In this document: positions 1 to 10,321 of the stretch, piece after piece
Layout of the letters: the number at the start of each line of letters is the position of its first letter
Numbering within the stretch: the stretch's first letter is position 1
Assembly (NCBI GenBank): GCA_030867875.1
Contig: JAOWCC010000577.1
Location: 156,728,344-156,792,343, forward strand
Length of the DNA: 64,000 nucleotides
Direction of reading: 5' to 3'
Source of the DNA: Actinernus sp. WN-2022
Taxonomy: Eukaryota > Cnidaria > Anthozoa > Actiniaria > Actinernidae
Program-made: the position numbers and the translations under genes
Notes under the pieces: generated by a model
The model's input: the letters and a program-made list of their open reading frames with translations, nothing else
What the model was told of the DNA's origin: nothing
Database searches by the model: none

Positions 1-356
1 TACATGTATGCATTTCAGTGATCTGCTGAGAAGGACACTCTTAGAAACTTCACATTATGGCAAAGTAATTTTATAAAAAATGTTGAGTGGCAAATTGGAA
101 CAATTTGAGTGTTTATAATGCTAAAACAAAAACCTATAAATTAGCTTTTTTCATAAACAAAGCAAGACAAGTGATTCTAAGTCCCTGCATCTAATTGGTA
201 AGAGAAACATTTAATTAAAGTTGGAACTATAGTGGTTTTAATAAAATCAAGGGTACTGTACAGGCTGTTGCTCGTTGTCACTGATATTTACTAGTAACAC
301 AGTCTAATCTATATGTAAGTTTCAAGGATAGTGTATACGACTCAATGTACTGTAAA

Positions 357-492
357 TGAAGGGCTGTGTGTAAAAAGGGTGTAAGTGATTCTTAATCACA
401 TTCTAAATTCTCCCTTGGAAAACAAAGAAATTGAAGGAGAATTTAGAATGTGATCAAGAGCCACTTACGCCCTTTTTGCACACAACCCTTCA
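357..492. repeat. Hairpin MITE, about 60-bp arms
   Basis: Two arms of about 60 bases (357-416 and 434-492) are near-complete reverse complements around a 17-base loop. A partial copy of one arm lies at 40786-40820 (shared core GAGAATTTAGAATGTGA), which shows this is a dispersed family and not a one-off palindrome. It has no coding capacity. Confidence 0.8.
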
Positions 493-879
493 AATATACA
501 TGATAAGTATTCTAAAATAATACAAAAAGTAGGTTTACGATAAAAAATATAAGATAATATGCATATCTAGACAAAGAGATACAATGTAATATAGAGTACA
601 TTGAGTACAGGAAATCATTGTAGCAAAAGCTATAAAACAATGTCCACAAATAAGTAATATTCTACTAGCAACAGGTGTACGTTGTCATGAGATTTTACGC
701 ACATCGAAAAAAATCTAGCATTGTAAATGCATCAAATAAAAAATCAAATATTTTGTTTACCCTCTGATATTACATTTAAGGCTTAATTAGGCCTCTAGCA
801 GATCGTATTAATGATCCGAACATTCTCCACACACTTTCACTACATTCAATGTTTACAACTCACATGTTGATATTTACAG

Positions 880-1025
880 AGGGATGAAAACCGGAGAACA
901 ACCTTCAAAGCATGGATGAAAATCAACAAACTCAACTCTCACATAATGGTGTATACGAGATTCGAACCCTAGTCACAATAGTGGGAGGCGAGCACTAATA
1001 CGCTGCACCACGCAGCTCTCCCATG
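880..1025 (-). mobile_element. tRNA-derived SINE, minus strand
   Basis: On the minus strand there is a tRNA-like head with a B-box match GGTTCGAATCT and an A-box-like TGGTGCAGCG. It is followed by a body (GAGTTGAGTTTGTTG, then CTCCGGTTTTC) shared with the copies at 7249, 34742 and 35397. The A/B box order and spacing fit a Pol III promoter of the tRNA type. It looks old and diverged. Confidence 0.7.
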
Positions 1026-2502
1026 AGCCTAATATACAGTCCTGGAGCCTGATTGAGCTACATGTAACCAGGATTAAGGGTTTGTTAGTGCATTTCTAAC
1101 TAGTTGTAATATTAGAGTGCAGAATGACATGTTTTACCAAAAGAACCAGAATCCTCTGGATTAGATGCTAATCAGGCTTCAAACAAGGGCTCTGCTATAT
1201 AGTTTTCAAGTTTTAGGAAAAAGGGATAAAATACTTGAGAGATTAAAATAATATGACATATTGACCTTTTTAATATCCATAAAACTTCACAGTCCTATAA
1301 ATTTTATCCTACCCTCTTCATTTCTGGCCTTGTAGTCATAATACTGTACATGATCCCAGCTACATTTACCTATTTAAAGGGGGTGGGGATGCATGCGCAG
1401 CAAGAATGATGTGTGTGATTTGCGTTGGTATTTCAGAAGTTTTTATCAGAAAATAAATTAGAACAATATTATTACATGTACGCTGTAACTAAGGTAACTC
1501 CAGTAGAATATAGCAAATTAATATTGCCTGGTTCAAAAAATACTATTGATTTTGAGGGTCAGTGTTATCTTACCCCAGAATATAAAAAAAACGTGTTTTT
1601 CGTGATCCAACATTAAGCTGGAGCCAATCAGCTATCTTAGGACCAATTTATTTGACATATATATTGAATCCAAGCATTGTACCCAACCTGACCGAGGCCT
1701 GAGGTTAGGCTCTAAGCGAAAGGAGGCCTTTGTTACATTTAATAAATCAGTAATTCATTAATATGTATATTTCTGATTTACCTGACAGAAGGGATATAGA
1801 CACCAATGGAAATCTGTTCCATATTCGGCAGTATCCCACAGGTTGTATATAAAAAAAATCCACTGCCATAATGTGCTGTATACGCACTCTGAACAGATTC
1901 CAGTTTTGCCATCATAATATTGTGATGCAGCACATGTACCAAGTAAGGTGTGTTCTTTATTTAGTTTGGCATGGGATAAAATACACACACACACCTACTG
2001 CTAAATAATGTACGGTCCCTAAGGGCTTGTGTGTATACTGAAAAATCAAGTTACTAACATTTCAGGATTAGTATGTAATTAACAGGGGACTTTAATAATC
2101 TTTGTGTGTCTGTAACAAGCTAAAAATATTCAATACAAAGTTGGTAATCACTTCGTATTTTTTGTATTTGCATTCATGTAGACACTCATAGAATCTGCAA
2201 ACAAATGCAGGTTTAGTAAAACTAAAAGTGGAAACAACAATATAGATAATATTGATAACTAATTTCTTAGTCTTGATTTGTCCAGAAACCCATATATAGC
2301 TGCATATACTGTGCTGTCATTGGGGTATCATAACTTTATCTTTCAAACACACAGAGTTATGGCATTGGATTTTGATGCAGATCAACCTCCAAAATTTCAC
2401 GATCTACACAAAATAATCTTTGAAAATGTGAAGGTGGTGATGAATGTCACCCTCTCTAAAGCAGACAATTCCCATTTATCTACAAATATACCACAGTGGT
2501 GA
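1026..2502. other. No supported gene
   Basis: AT-rich sequence with short open frames only. One stretch at 1436-1489 sits between an acceptor-like TTTCAG and a donor-like GTAACT and would read KFLSENKLEQYYYMYAVTK. I cannot link it to any family or to a neighbouring exon, so it is not called as a gene. Confidence 0.4.
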
Positions 2503-2586
2503 TTATTTATTGCCCATTTCTTGGCAAAGTCCATACTTCCTCTTCCCACACTTAACCGCTTGAAGAAAACAATGTACACCCTTTTC
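2503..2586 (-). other. Possible terminal coding exon, unidentified
   Basis: On the minus strand a good acceptor (TTTGTTTCAG) is followed by 27 sense codons and TAA. The peptide begins EKGVHCFLQAVKCGK and is rich in Cys and Lys. I do not recognise the family and found no matching upstream exon. It may be chance. Confidence 0.2.
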
Positions 2587-2884
2587 CTGAAACAAATAGA
2601 ATATTTCTTATCAAAGGTACAAAAAAAGGAAAGCAACCTAAAATATGACACTGGGAGGTATAGTGTTCAATTTAATTAAACTACCACTGTCCAATTGTGC
2701 ACCTTTTACATTGTAGTGGAAGGGGGTGGCTATTAAAAAGTCCTGTGGGAAAGGGAAAAATGCTGAAAAGAGGAAGTGCATGCACATTAAAAACAATTCT
2801 GCTTACTCCGAGTGACTACAAATGACAATTTGTGCAAGATAAATATCTCCCTAGCCATTTCCTATATAATGAACAGCTTGCACT

Positions 2885-3123
2885 CAAATAATTTGCTGTA
2901 AAAAAAAAAAAAATTCAAAGGATGCATTTCTTTTGCCATGCAGCTAATGGCAATAAATAATATTGCAGCAATCCTCTTCCAAGGGTAAACTGTACTGGAA
3001 TAATGATGTATTAATTTGCTATAATAAAAAAAAAAATTAAGGATGCATTCCTTTTGCCATGAAGCTATGGAAATAAATATATTGCAGCAATCCTCTTGGG
3101 TAAACTGGAATAATGATGTAATG
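2885..3123. repeat. Direct tandem duplication, about 120 bp
   Basis: A block running from a poly-A tract through GGATGCATT, CTTTTGCCATG, ATTGCAGCAATCCTCTT and TGGAATAATGATGTA occurs twice in a row (about 2885-3010 and 3011-3123), with small indels. It is a simple local duplication. Confidence 0.8.
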
Positions 3124-3890
3124 AACGATAGAGAACATATGTGCTCATTGTCCCAACAACTACGACCTGAGCACTTTATGCGATTCTGTACAACTTGTAC
3201 GTCATATTCGAACCGCCAATTCCCCATAAACGAATTTTCTATTAGGAACAACGTAAAAATGGACAGAGTTGCCTTATTTTAGCTTACCTTATTTGTTAGC
3301 TTTGGTACTGCACTTGGCTTTGTTATTATGGTTCTTGGGTAGGAAAAGGTGAACACCGACAGCGACCATTACGAATCAAGAGAATGAGTAAATTCAACTT
3401 TCGTTTTCTCCGGCCTGATTCTCACAAATGTTTACTCCGCCTGCAACAATGGAGCCGTAAGCACTCTAACTACGTTGTTAATCTTCTACCAACACCACAC
3501 GATTGATAACGAAGAGTTGATTTATACTAGTTTCCGTGTTTTGCTAACATGCAAACAAATGACAAAGGTGTAACAGAAGGACGATGTTCTGCTTCGGCAC
3601 AGAGAGAATCGTACGCGAGGCTAAAACAATAGAAGCCTCGGTTTCATGAAAATCAAAACAAAAACAGAGGCGCGCAAAGCACCAAGGTCCGTACTGGGCC
3701 TTTAAGCTAATCCAGGGTTAAGGGTAATCTTTAGTTCGATTTGCTTACTCGTGGACTACTGATCTGGCATTAAAAACGTTTAGTGTGATGTGGAACGAGG
3801 AACACATGTACTCGTAATCCCATAATAAAGAAATTCACCTTTACCAAAAGAACCAAAATCCACGGTTAAACTTTAATCCATAGGACAATT

Positions 3891-3990
3891 CAATAAAACT
3901 TTTACACGTCGTGTATTTCACAAGTTTAAACGCTGGAAAACTATGGCCAGACTTGTAAAATACACGTGTAAAAGTTTATTGTGTTGGCCC
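3891..3990. repeat. Short hairpin element
   Basis: Arms around CAATAAAACTTTTACACG (about 3891-3923) and CACGTGTAAAAGTTTATTG (about 3948-3985) are inverted copies about 35 bases long. It looks like a small MITE or foldback. No target-site duplication is clear. Confidence 0.6.
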
Positions 3991-4483
3991 TAGGATGAAC
4001 GACAATCTGGCTTATGGGAACTCAGGCCTGAGTAAGTCCTTTGTCTTATGTCCTATGTAGGCTTTAATTTACAACCTTTTTGAAATAGGCACAGACAACA
4101 AAAACTGCTTTTGTAACGTACACTTTAAGACAATATGGAAAAGAAATGATAATGTATGGGAAATAATCCCGGCGAGCCATTTCATACCTATTTATCTAGC
4201 GCATTTTCTTTCTCCTAATTTCATTCAGAGTTGATATTCATAAATTCGATAGAAAACCTACAAATTAATCTGTTTTCATTTGATATATTTTGAGGTTTTT
4301 ATTTAGTTTTGTGTAAACTAGCTATGGTTTGATTTCAACTTTATTTATTCATACAAATATAACTGATTACAATAATTACAATCAAATATATTTTGTCAGT
4401 CCCCCTTTCCTATTGGCTGGATGGTGTTTCTTTAAGTTTTCACAACAGCATACAGTTTCCTAAATTTTCTGCTTGTAACTTAC

Positions 4484-4795
4484 TTAAAGGGACCTCGGCA
4501 GAAAAACAATGTTTGCTCCCAAATGTTCCTTATGGATGCCCTGCGCGCCGCCATCTTGGATCTCATGACGTCACAGTGTTGCCCCTATTGGCTATTACAC
4601 AACAAAAGAGCTATTGTTTTCTGACAATAGGGGCAACACTGTGACGTCATAAAATCCAAGATGGCGGTGCAGGAAAATCGGTGCGTAAATGACATCTAGT
4701 GTACAATTTATTGAAGAAAAACACACAGAAACAGACTTACATGCATAACAATCAATTGAGAGCAAACATTGTTTTTCAGCCGAGATTCCCTTTAA
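4484..4795. mobile_element. TTAA-flanked MITE (piggyBac-like target)
   Basis: TTAA lies at 4484-4487 and again at 4792-4795. The enclosed ends read AGGGACCTCGGC and GCCGAGATTCCCT, with terminal arms of about 35 bases (AAACAATGTTTGCTC inverted at the other end). A second inner inverted pair (CGCCATCTTGGAT / ATCCAAGATGGCGG and the CAATAGGGGCAACACTGTG arms) forms the middle. The TTAA target and lack of coding sequence suggest a non-autonomous piggyBac- or Kolobok-type element. It ends 36 bases before the first recognised Iwr1 exon. Confidence 0.8.
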
Positions 4796-4831
4796 AATAT
4801 AATCCTTAAATATTTTTGGATTATTTTTTAG

Positions 4832-4923
4832 TGTGCAAATCACTGGAGTTGACGAAAACTTTACACTGGAAACAGTAGACAGGGAATTCGACGAGATGTT
4901 TGACGACGAAGATGATTCGAACG
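4832..4923 (+). CDS. SLC7A6OS: Iwr1-like exon A
   Basis: Acceptor TTTTTTAG, then one base completing the previous codon, 30 codons (VQITGVDENFT ... FDEMFDDEDDSN) and one base before the GTGAAT donor. The incoming phase shows that at least one more coding exon lies upstream. Confidence 0.7.
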
Positions 4924-7725
4924 GTGAATATTTGTGAAGCGTTTACTGAAGCCATTCAAAATACATTCTATTCTGTATTAGTAGAAACCAATTAGTGTCA
5001 ACACGAACCTGCGATCTGATTGGCTAAGCTACTCACAATCTGCCAATTCGTCAACTCTTGTTTCGGTTTAAATTGATCAACTAGTTGATTTCTACTAAAA
5101 CAGTTAGATCTCGGTTTATATGGCTTATTACGCTCCTCGTCAACTATCAGCCGTTATAGTTCACCACAAAATTTTGGCGCACGCTCATTGGCTAAAAGCG
5201 TTCACTACGTGACGTGATAGTTGTCGTCCGTGGATGCAAACAATCAGGCGATAGTGTCTGCTGAGAGTGGAAGACAATCTTGATGAACAATAACGACAAA
5301 TAGAGTGTGTCTGTCTCGGAACTATCGGCTGATAGTTTACCTTGGAAATTTAATGTTCTTAAAACTAGCGTATAAGTTATAGTTATATTTGTTTTCCCAA
5401 ACTTTGTTTTCCCTAACTTTGACGGCACTAAAATCGTCGCAGTTTAGTTTTTTAACTTTTATTTTTTCAAATTCTTAGTCAGGGCGCAATACAGAATCGA
5501 TGTAAAAAATTACGTTTTGGGGGTTATAGGCACTTTAATTTAGTAACCCTTTGTTCATAGGACGTATACTTCTATCACAAACAAAGCCTTTATTATGGCC
5601 CCAAATATTTCGTGACTGTTGCGACACTGGCACCCAGAAAGAAAAAAAGTGTCCAAAGGGACTGGGAACGAGTAAGATTACCAGACGCGCGGGCATTTAA
5701 AGAAGGGAAGAAGGTGCGCCTTATTAAATGACCTTGTTACGTAACGACTGTGTAGTAGTAGTAAACTACTCCGAACACACGGAGGAAAACAGGTGACGGA
5801 AAGCAGGCGAGGAGGGTAAAGGATGGGTCTGAAAACTTTGTGCAAATAAAAATTCACATCAGGTTTCTCCTAAGATTAAGAAATTTGGACCATCTCCCAG
5901 AGTGTAAAGTAATGAGGCCATACTATTTTTTTGCAGATGAAAATAACTGGCGTAACGATTACCCAGACGAAGACGATTTATCCTCTGGCGAGGAAAACAA
6001 GGATAAGAGATTACGATGTTCCGACTATGGCTTTGATATCGGTAAAAAACATTACCAATGCTTGCTATCAGAATACGAAAAGCAAAATAATTTAGTTACT
6101 CTTTCTCATTGTATTTTAGCCAACTGTCTGGACTGTTTTTATGATGAATCACTTGAGTAAACCTTGCGTTTTTTAGTTATCGGCAATAATATTTCAATAA
6201 TTTTGTAGAAAGCGATGAAAGTCTGCCTATCGCCAGAAATGTACTCATCTCGAGGAATACGTATTTTCTTTTTATTTCGTCGCCATCGACTGATACTTTG
6301 TCACCATTTCAATTATCATTTCCAATATAGTGTATATGTACCATTACTGATATGTTTCTAATTGAGCTGACCTTTCAGCTTGCATGTTTGTTGCCCCATT
6401 TCAGACCACGTGATACAGTGCTTTGTTTTTCAATTATAGAAATTGATACATCAGTTGCTCTTGGGATACAGAAAAACAAAAATACGTTACTCAAGGGAAA
6501 AGTCGGGTGGTCTGAAATGTGGCAACAAACAGGCAAACTGAGGGCCTGTCCACACTAATCTGGATAAATTCTTTTTTTTATCCGTTTAGGCCTTCCGTCC
6601 ACACTTAAACGGCTAAAAAAGACACGCTTTCGAATTTATCCGGATCTTTTTGAAGACGCTCTCCAGGCTGTATAAATTCGAAAACGCCGGTTTCGTGTTT
6701 ATTGTAAACAAATTCGAAAACGATAGTGTGGACGGAAGACTTTTTAATACGTTTTTAATGAAAAAGATGCGTTTTCGAATTTATCCGGATTAGTGTGGAC
6801 AGGGTGAAAGGGTCTCAGTATTGAGTGATTAATAAAATAATTAGTGAAACAATTAATAAAATAATTCCTAACATTACATTTTTGTCTCTAGATGATGATG
6901 CTGAGAAATATCACAAGAAGGCATTCGGGGAAGATTTATCGAGTGACGATGACGAATTAGACTGTTATAGCAAGCCTTATAAATTCACCGTTTATCAAAG
7001 GTGCGCATATTCAGCTAAACATTTACCAGGCATGGGCACCGTCTAATAATAAACCTGTATAAAGTTCAACATCCTTCTTCCTTCTCCTCCCCTCACATGC
7101 TGACACAAGATCTGCGCAGGCAATGTTGACGCTTGAAGTTCGGCAGGGAAATGTCTGTTTGTCTGTTTATGAGTATTTGTGTCTGTATGTGTGCATACGT
7201 CTGTCAGTCTGTGTATGTGATTGTGTGTATGGGCATTGAGAGGGGGTTGAACCGGGGGGGGGGGAGTTGGGTTAAGCGCTTTGCCTCTCACTTCTATGGC
7301 CTAGGTTCAATTCCCACAACACGGCGCTATATGTGAGTTGAGTTTGTTGGTTTCTCGCCCTTGTTCCAGGGGTTTTCTCAGGGTTCTCCGGTTTTCCTCC
7401 CTCCTCAAAAACCAACCCAAATTCCAATTCGACCGAGGAATCCGTGTACCCGATTAGTAGGCCCTTTCCAGGGTCAGCTATAGAAGACTATGAACACTTA
7501 AAGAAAGTCGTATACTTAAGTGTTTGGTTGTCCTCCCCTGTGCGATCTCACAAACAGCCTATCGATTGTATCTCAAACACGATTATGTTGTGGATTCCTA
7601 ACCAAGTTAGGTAAATGTTGTGCAGTCACTTTGCAAGAACTTTATGCTTTCTCCCTTCTGGTTGATTTCGCAGATCTGAAGTATTCCACGAAGAAATTAG
7701 CGATGGAGAAATGGAAGGATTTTGA
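4832..7725 (+). CDS. SLC7A6OS: Iwr1 / SLC7A6OS-like protein, C-terminal exons
   Basis: Four exons with consistent splice phases: 4832-4923, 5937-6041, 6892-7000 and 7674-7725, giving about 118 residues and a TGA stop. The key block is acidic Asp/Glu sequence followed by ENNWRNDYPDEDD, the conserved signature of the Iwr1 family. Iwr1 binds assembled RNA polymerase II in the cytoplasm and directs its nuclear import. Later exons remain acidic (DLSSDDDELDC) and end in EISDGEMEGF. The N-terminal half (about 200 residues in the human protein, with the YVYD..YY motif) is not recognisable between position 1 and 4832; it may lie upstream of the window or in exons I could not find. Introns hold two MITEs (4978-5099, 6545-6806) and a SINE. 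The family call rests on one strong motif and the acidic context. Confidence 0.75.
4978..5099. mobile_element. MITE, TTAGTAGAAAYCAA family
   Basis: Inverted ends TTAGTAGAAACCAATTAGT and ACTAGTTGATTTCTACTAA bound 122 bases in the first recognised Iwr1 intron. A second family member lies at 23934-24107 with the same ends. Both have TA at the borders, suggesting a TA target. Confidence 0.75.
5937..6041 (+). CDS. SLC7A6OS: Iwr1-like exon B with NNWRNDYPDE signature
   Basis: Acceptor TTTTTTTGCAG, in phase with exon A. It encodes ENNWRNDYPDEDDLSSGEE and then a basic patch KDKRLR and CSDYGFDI. The donor is GTAAAA. This exon carries the diagnostic motif of the family. Confidence 0.8.
6545..6806. mobile_element. 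MITE with CCTGTCCACACTAATC ends
   Basis: Terminal inverted repeats GCCTGTCCACACTAATCTGG and CCGGATTAGTGTGGACAGGG surround several internal direct and inverted copies of TTCGAAAACG / CGAATTTATCCGGAT. There is no ORF. It lies in the intron between Iwr1 exons B and C. Confidence 0.8.
6892..7000 (+). CDS. SLC7A6OS: Iwr1-like exon C
   Basis: Acceptor TTTGTCTCTAG, in phase with exon B. It encodes DDAEKYHKKAFGEDLSSDDD, then ELDCYSKPYKFTVYQ. The donor is GTGCGC, leaving two bases (AG) of an Arg codon completed by exon D. Confidence 0.7.
7249..7470 (+). mobile_element. tRNA-derived SINE, plus strand
   Basis: The head contains GTTAAGCGCTTTGCCTCTC and an exact B-box fit (GGTTCAATTCC at about 7304). 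The body has GAGTTGAGTTTGTTGG, then GGGTTCTCCGGTTTTCC. It matches the copies at 880, 34742 and 35397. A short poly-G run precedes it. It sits in the last intron of the Iwr1-like gene. Confidence 0.75.
7674..7725 (+). CDS. SLC7A6OS: Iwr1-like terminal exon D
   Basis: Acceptor TTTCGCAG. One base completes the Arg codon of exon C, then SEVFHEEISDGEMEGF and TGA. The exact phase match to exon C and the acidic composition support it. No polyadenylation signal was pinned down. Confidence 0.65.
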
Positions 7726-8318
7726 TTGGGAATTTTGCGGTATTTTATTGCGCATTAGCAAGAAGTCACACCATAATATCAACTATGTGGACGCTAATGA
7801 AACAATGAAGGTATAAACGACGTTTCCGCGGAATCAGGGAGATGTTTGGACAAGAATCAGGAAGTACGATTAACGAACATGAAATGAAAACTGCATAGGA
7901 CACAAATTTGAAATAATCATTATAATGAAACGAATAGGCTATTTTCATATTATGATTTACTATTAGAGAAGAGAAGTGTCGATGTCGATTCTCAGGGATA
8001 CAGCTCTTTCAAACAAGTTGCACAGTCCCAGACCGAAATGGATTATGGTTGAAACTGAACAAAATCTTTAAGACTTTATGGTCTCCTGTGAATGGATTTT
8101 CGAATTACACTGTAGTTTATCCGCATGAGCTGCATAATGTTAAAATCGAATAATACTTCGCGTGTTTACCGTTCCTTGAATGAGCGTAAAACAATAGTTT
8201 TAGCTCATTAGCATTGCATTCGGCGCAACAAGAGTTAGACGTTTGAACCCAGCTAATAAATATCCATAACAACAACAACTTTATTCCAGCACTAATGATC
8301 AAATAACACTAAAAACTA

Positions 8319-8481
8319 GCTTCCTCCGCAGGCAACTCCTAACTAATAAGAATTTTGAATCACCGGGATTCCTGTGGTGGAAGATCAGGTTCTTTTCCCT
8401 CCGCTCCCCCTTCTCTCCTATCACAGGAATCCCGGTCCGCACAGGAATCCTATTTTATCGGGAGTTGCCTGCGGAGGAGGC
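8319..8481. mobile_element. MITE with CCTCCGCAGGCAACTCC ends
   Basis: Inverted ends TCCTCCGCAGGCAACTCC and GGAGTTGCCTGCGGAGGA are bordered by TA on both sides. An inner inverted pair (ACCGGGATTCCTGTG / CACAGGAATCCCGGT) makes a second stem. There is no ORF. Confidence 0.8.
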
Positions 8482-8788
8482 TAACTAAGAACGTTATTCT
8501 TGTTTTTTATGTGACGTCTTCAAAAATCTAAACTATAAGTCCTACAAAGCTGTTTTTTGTATATATTCTAGACATCGATAATAAAAGTCGATAGGGTGTA
8601 TTGTTCCGTAGTAAATAAATTTTGAATTTAATGACAGAACGACCCAGGCGTTTTCCAGAAGGCATAAAAATCCATGTAATTGTGTAAATTTCTTTTCTTT
8701 TTTTTAACTCGATAAATCTTTAAAAGTTTTGAAGCGAAACCCAACGATTTTGATGGGAAATTAAGCTTTATTTGTATTTTCGTCTTAT

Positions 8789-8838
8789 GGCCGCCATGTT
8801 GGTGTCCCATGCAGAGAGGAACACCAAGATGGCGGCCG
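8789..8838. repeat. Short inverted repeat GCCGCCATGTTGGTGT
   Basis: GGCCGCCATGTTGGTGT and ACACCAAGATGGCGGCC form a stem of about 17 bp with two mismatches and a 16-base loop. The CGCCATCTTGG core resembles the inner stem of the TTAA MITE at 4484. The limits of any larger element were not resolved. Confidence 0.55.
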
Positions 8839-8973
8839 CATACAAAGTACTGTAAAATTGTCGTACATTTATTGGTCCACAGCTCCGTTAGGAAATATTC
8901 TAATGTTCCAAAATTTGGGTTATAAGTGTATTTTGGTAGTTCTACAAAGACCAATATGTTTTAATTGATTTTA

Positions 8974-9219
8974 GAGCGGATTTCAATTGAGTGTTGGAAG
9001 TGTTTTGGTTTTGCGTTTACTAAGCTATCCTATTGGCTGAGAAAGTAAGCCAACCAATCAGAATCCAAAGTAAAACCAAACGCAAACTGGTTTTGGCTTT
9101 GGTTTGTCATTGGCTCACAGGGAAGCCATTTACGAGTTACTTGTGATTACTCGCTCCTATGATTGGCTGGCTGTGGGTAATTTGCGTTTGGTTTTACTAC
9201 ACTCAATTGAAAACCGCTC
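8974..9219. mobile_element. MITE, GAGCGGWTTTCAATTGAGTG family, copy 1
   Basis: Ends GAGCGGATTTCAATTGAGTG and CACTCAATTGAAAACCGCTC are flanked by TA on each side. Interior motifs such as ATTGGCT, CCAATCA and TTTGGTTTTGCGTTT occur on both strands. The same family occurs at 9358-9662 and 41088-41384. The TA target is compatible with a Tc1/mariner-type source, which is inference. Confidence 0.85.
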
Positions 9220-9357
9220 TATCAATGCAAACCAATTTTGCGATCGCGTCTCATGACAATGAAAACCACCAATACAATAAAAAGCAAGAGGAAGTACTTC
9301 TGTCAACAGGGCTAATCGAGTCAGACGAGAGGACGCATGCTAGTCGAGAATGCATTA

Positions 9358-9662
9358 GAGCGGATTTCGATTGAGTGTCGAATGCAATCCGTGATTGCTT
9401 TGGTTTTGCGTTTGCTCAGTTTTCCTATTGGCTTTGGAAAATGTTTTGTGATTATCAGCCAAGTGCTAAGCTAAAACCAAACTTGTTTTGGTCCATCACG
9501 CCACCCACGATTGCGTTCACTTTTCCTCGTGATTGGTTCAAGAAAAAACCAATCGTGAATTGCTTCAGTTTGTGATGGGCTCATTGTGTTTTTATTTGCT
9601 CCCGTGATTGGTTCTGTGATTACTTTGGTTTTGGTTTTACGGCACTCAATCGAAAACCTCTC
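9358..9662. mobile_element. MITE, GAGCGGWTTTCRATTGAGTG family, copy 2
   Basis: Ends GAGCGGATTTCGATTGAGTG and CACTCAATCGAAAACCTC are flanked by TA. It shares the subterminal GCTTTGGTTTTGCGTTTG with copy 1, 140 bp upstream. The interior has inverted copies of GTGATTGGTT / AACCAATC. Confidence 0.85.
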
Positions 9663-9667
9663 TAAGC

Positions 9668-10044
9668 CCTTGGAAAACATTTTTGAAATTTAGTGTTGCT
9701 TCGGTGAGCACTCGGGAAACATTTGTGAATTTCAGTGTTTCTTCGGTGAGCACTCGGGAAACATTTGTGAATTTCAGTGTTTCTTCGGTGAGCACTCGGG
9801 AAACATTTGTGAATTTTAGTGTTGCTTCGGTGAGCACTCGGGAAACATTTGTGAATTTCAGTGTTGCTTCGGTGAGCACTCGGGAAACATTTGTGAATTT
9901 CAGTGTTTCTTCGGTGAGCACTCGGGAAACATTTGTGAATTTTAGTGTTGCTTCGGTGAGCAAATTAACGGGAAACATTTGTTGCGGAAGAATTTTGGGA
10001 AAAACTGAAATTCACAAATGTTTTCTCGTTACCCCGGCCAGGGC
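9668..10044. repeat. Foldback whose end motif is a 42-bp minisatellite
   Basis: About seven 42-base units (AGTGTTGCTTCGGTGAGCAC, then TCGGGAAACATTTGTGAATT) span 9691-9960. Because 42 is divisible by 3, both strands stay open, but the predicted peptides are only repeat translations. The outer bases form an inverted pair: GGAAAACATTTTTGAAATTT near 9670 and AAATTCACAAATGTTTTC near 10009, with AGCCCT / AGGGCT beyond. The repeated unit contains that same terminal motif. Confidence 0.8.
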
Positions 10045-10321
10045 TTTTTAAAGATAAACTAACGTATACAACAATAATACGGTGGAATCCCATAAGTAGT
10101 CCCAGGGACTATCCATCATAAAAGGCAGTTATATTCGGGGGTTTTACAGGGGAGGAGGAGGATTATGCATGAGGTAGCGTCTATAAGTTTGTACTGAATT
10201 CTGCTCAAAACTATCATAATATATTTTCCTCGCTAAACGGCAGACAGACTGCATGTAAACTGGCTGCTAGTGAGCTTTTTTCTGTTCCAATTCTTGTTTC
10301 ATTAGCGTTGTACGTTCTCTT

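Noticed and set aside
1436..1489. Exon-like KFLSENKLEQYYYMYAVTK between AG and GT
   Set aside because: No family recognised and no phase-compatible neighbour; too short to support.
2278..2502. ORF with VMALDFDADQPPKFHDLHKI
   Set aside because: Considered as an upstream Iwr1 exon, but phase and motifs do not fit.
3290..3480. Bidirectional promoter with ATGGAGCC|GTAAGC on plus and ATGGTCGCTG on minus
   Set aside because: Suggestive only; neither start joins to a supported exon.
7043..7336. ORFs on both strands around the GTGTGTATGTG-rich tract
   Set aside because: Low-complexity TG-rich sequence and a SINE head; no coding support.
9646..10051. Repetitive proteins on both strands
   Set aside because: The 42-bp unit is a multiple of three and keeps both strands open; no independent coding evidence.
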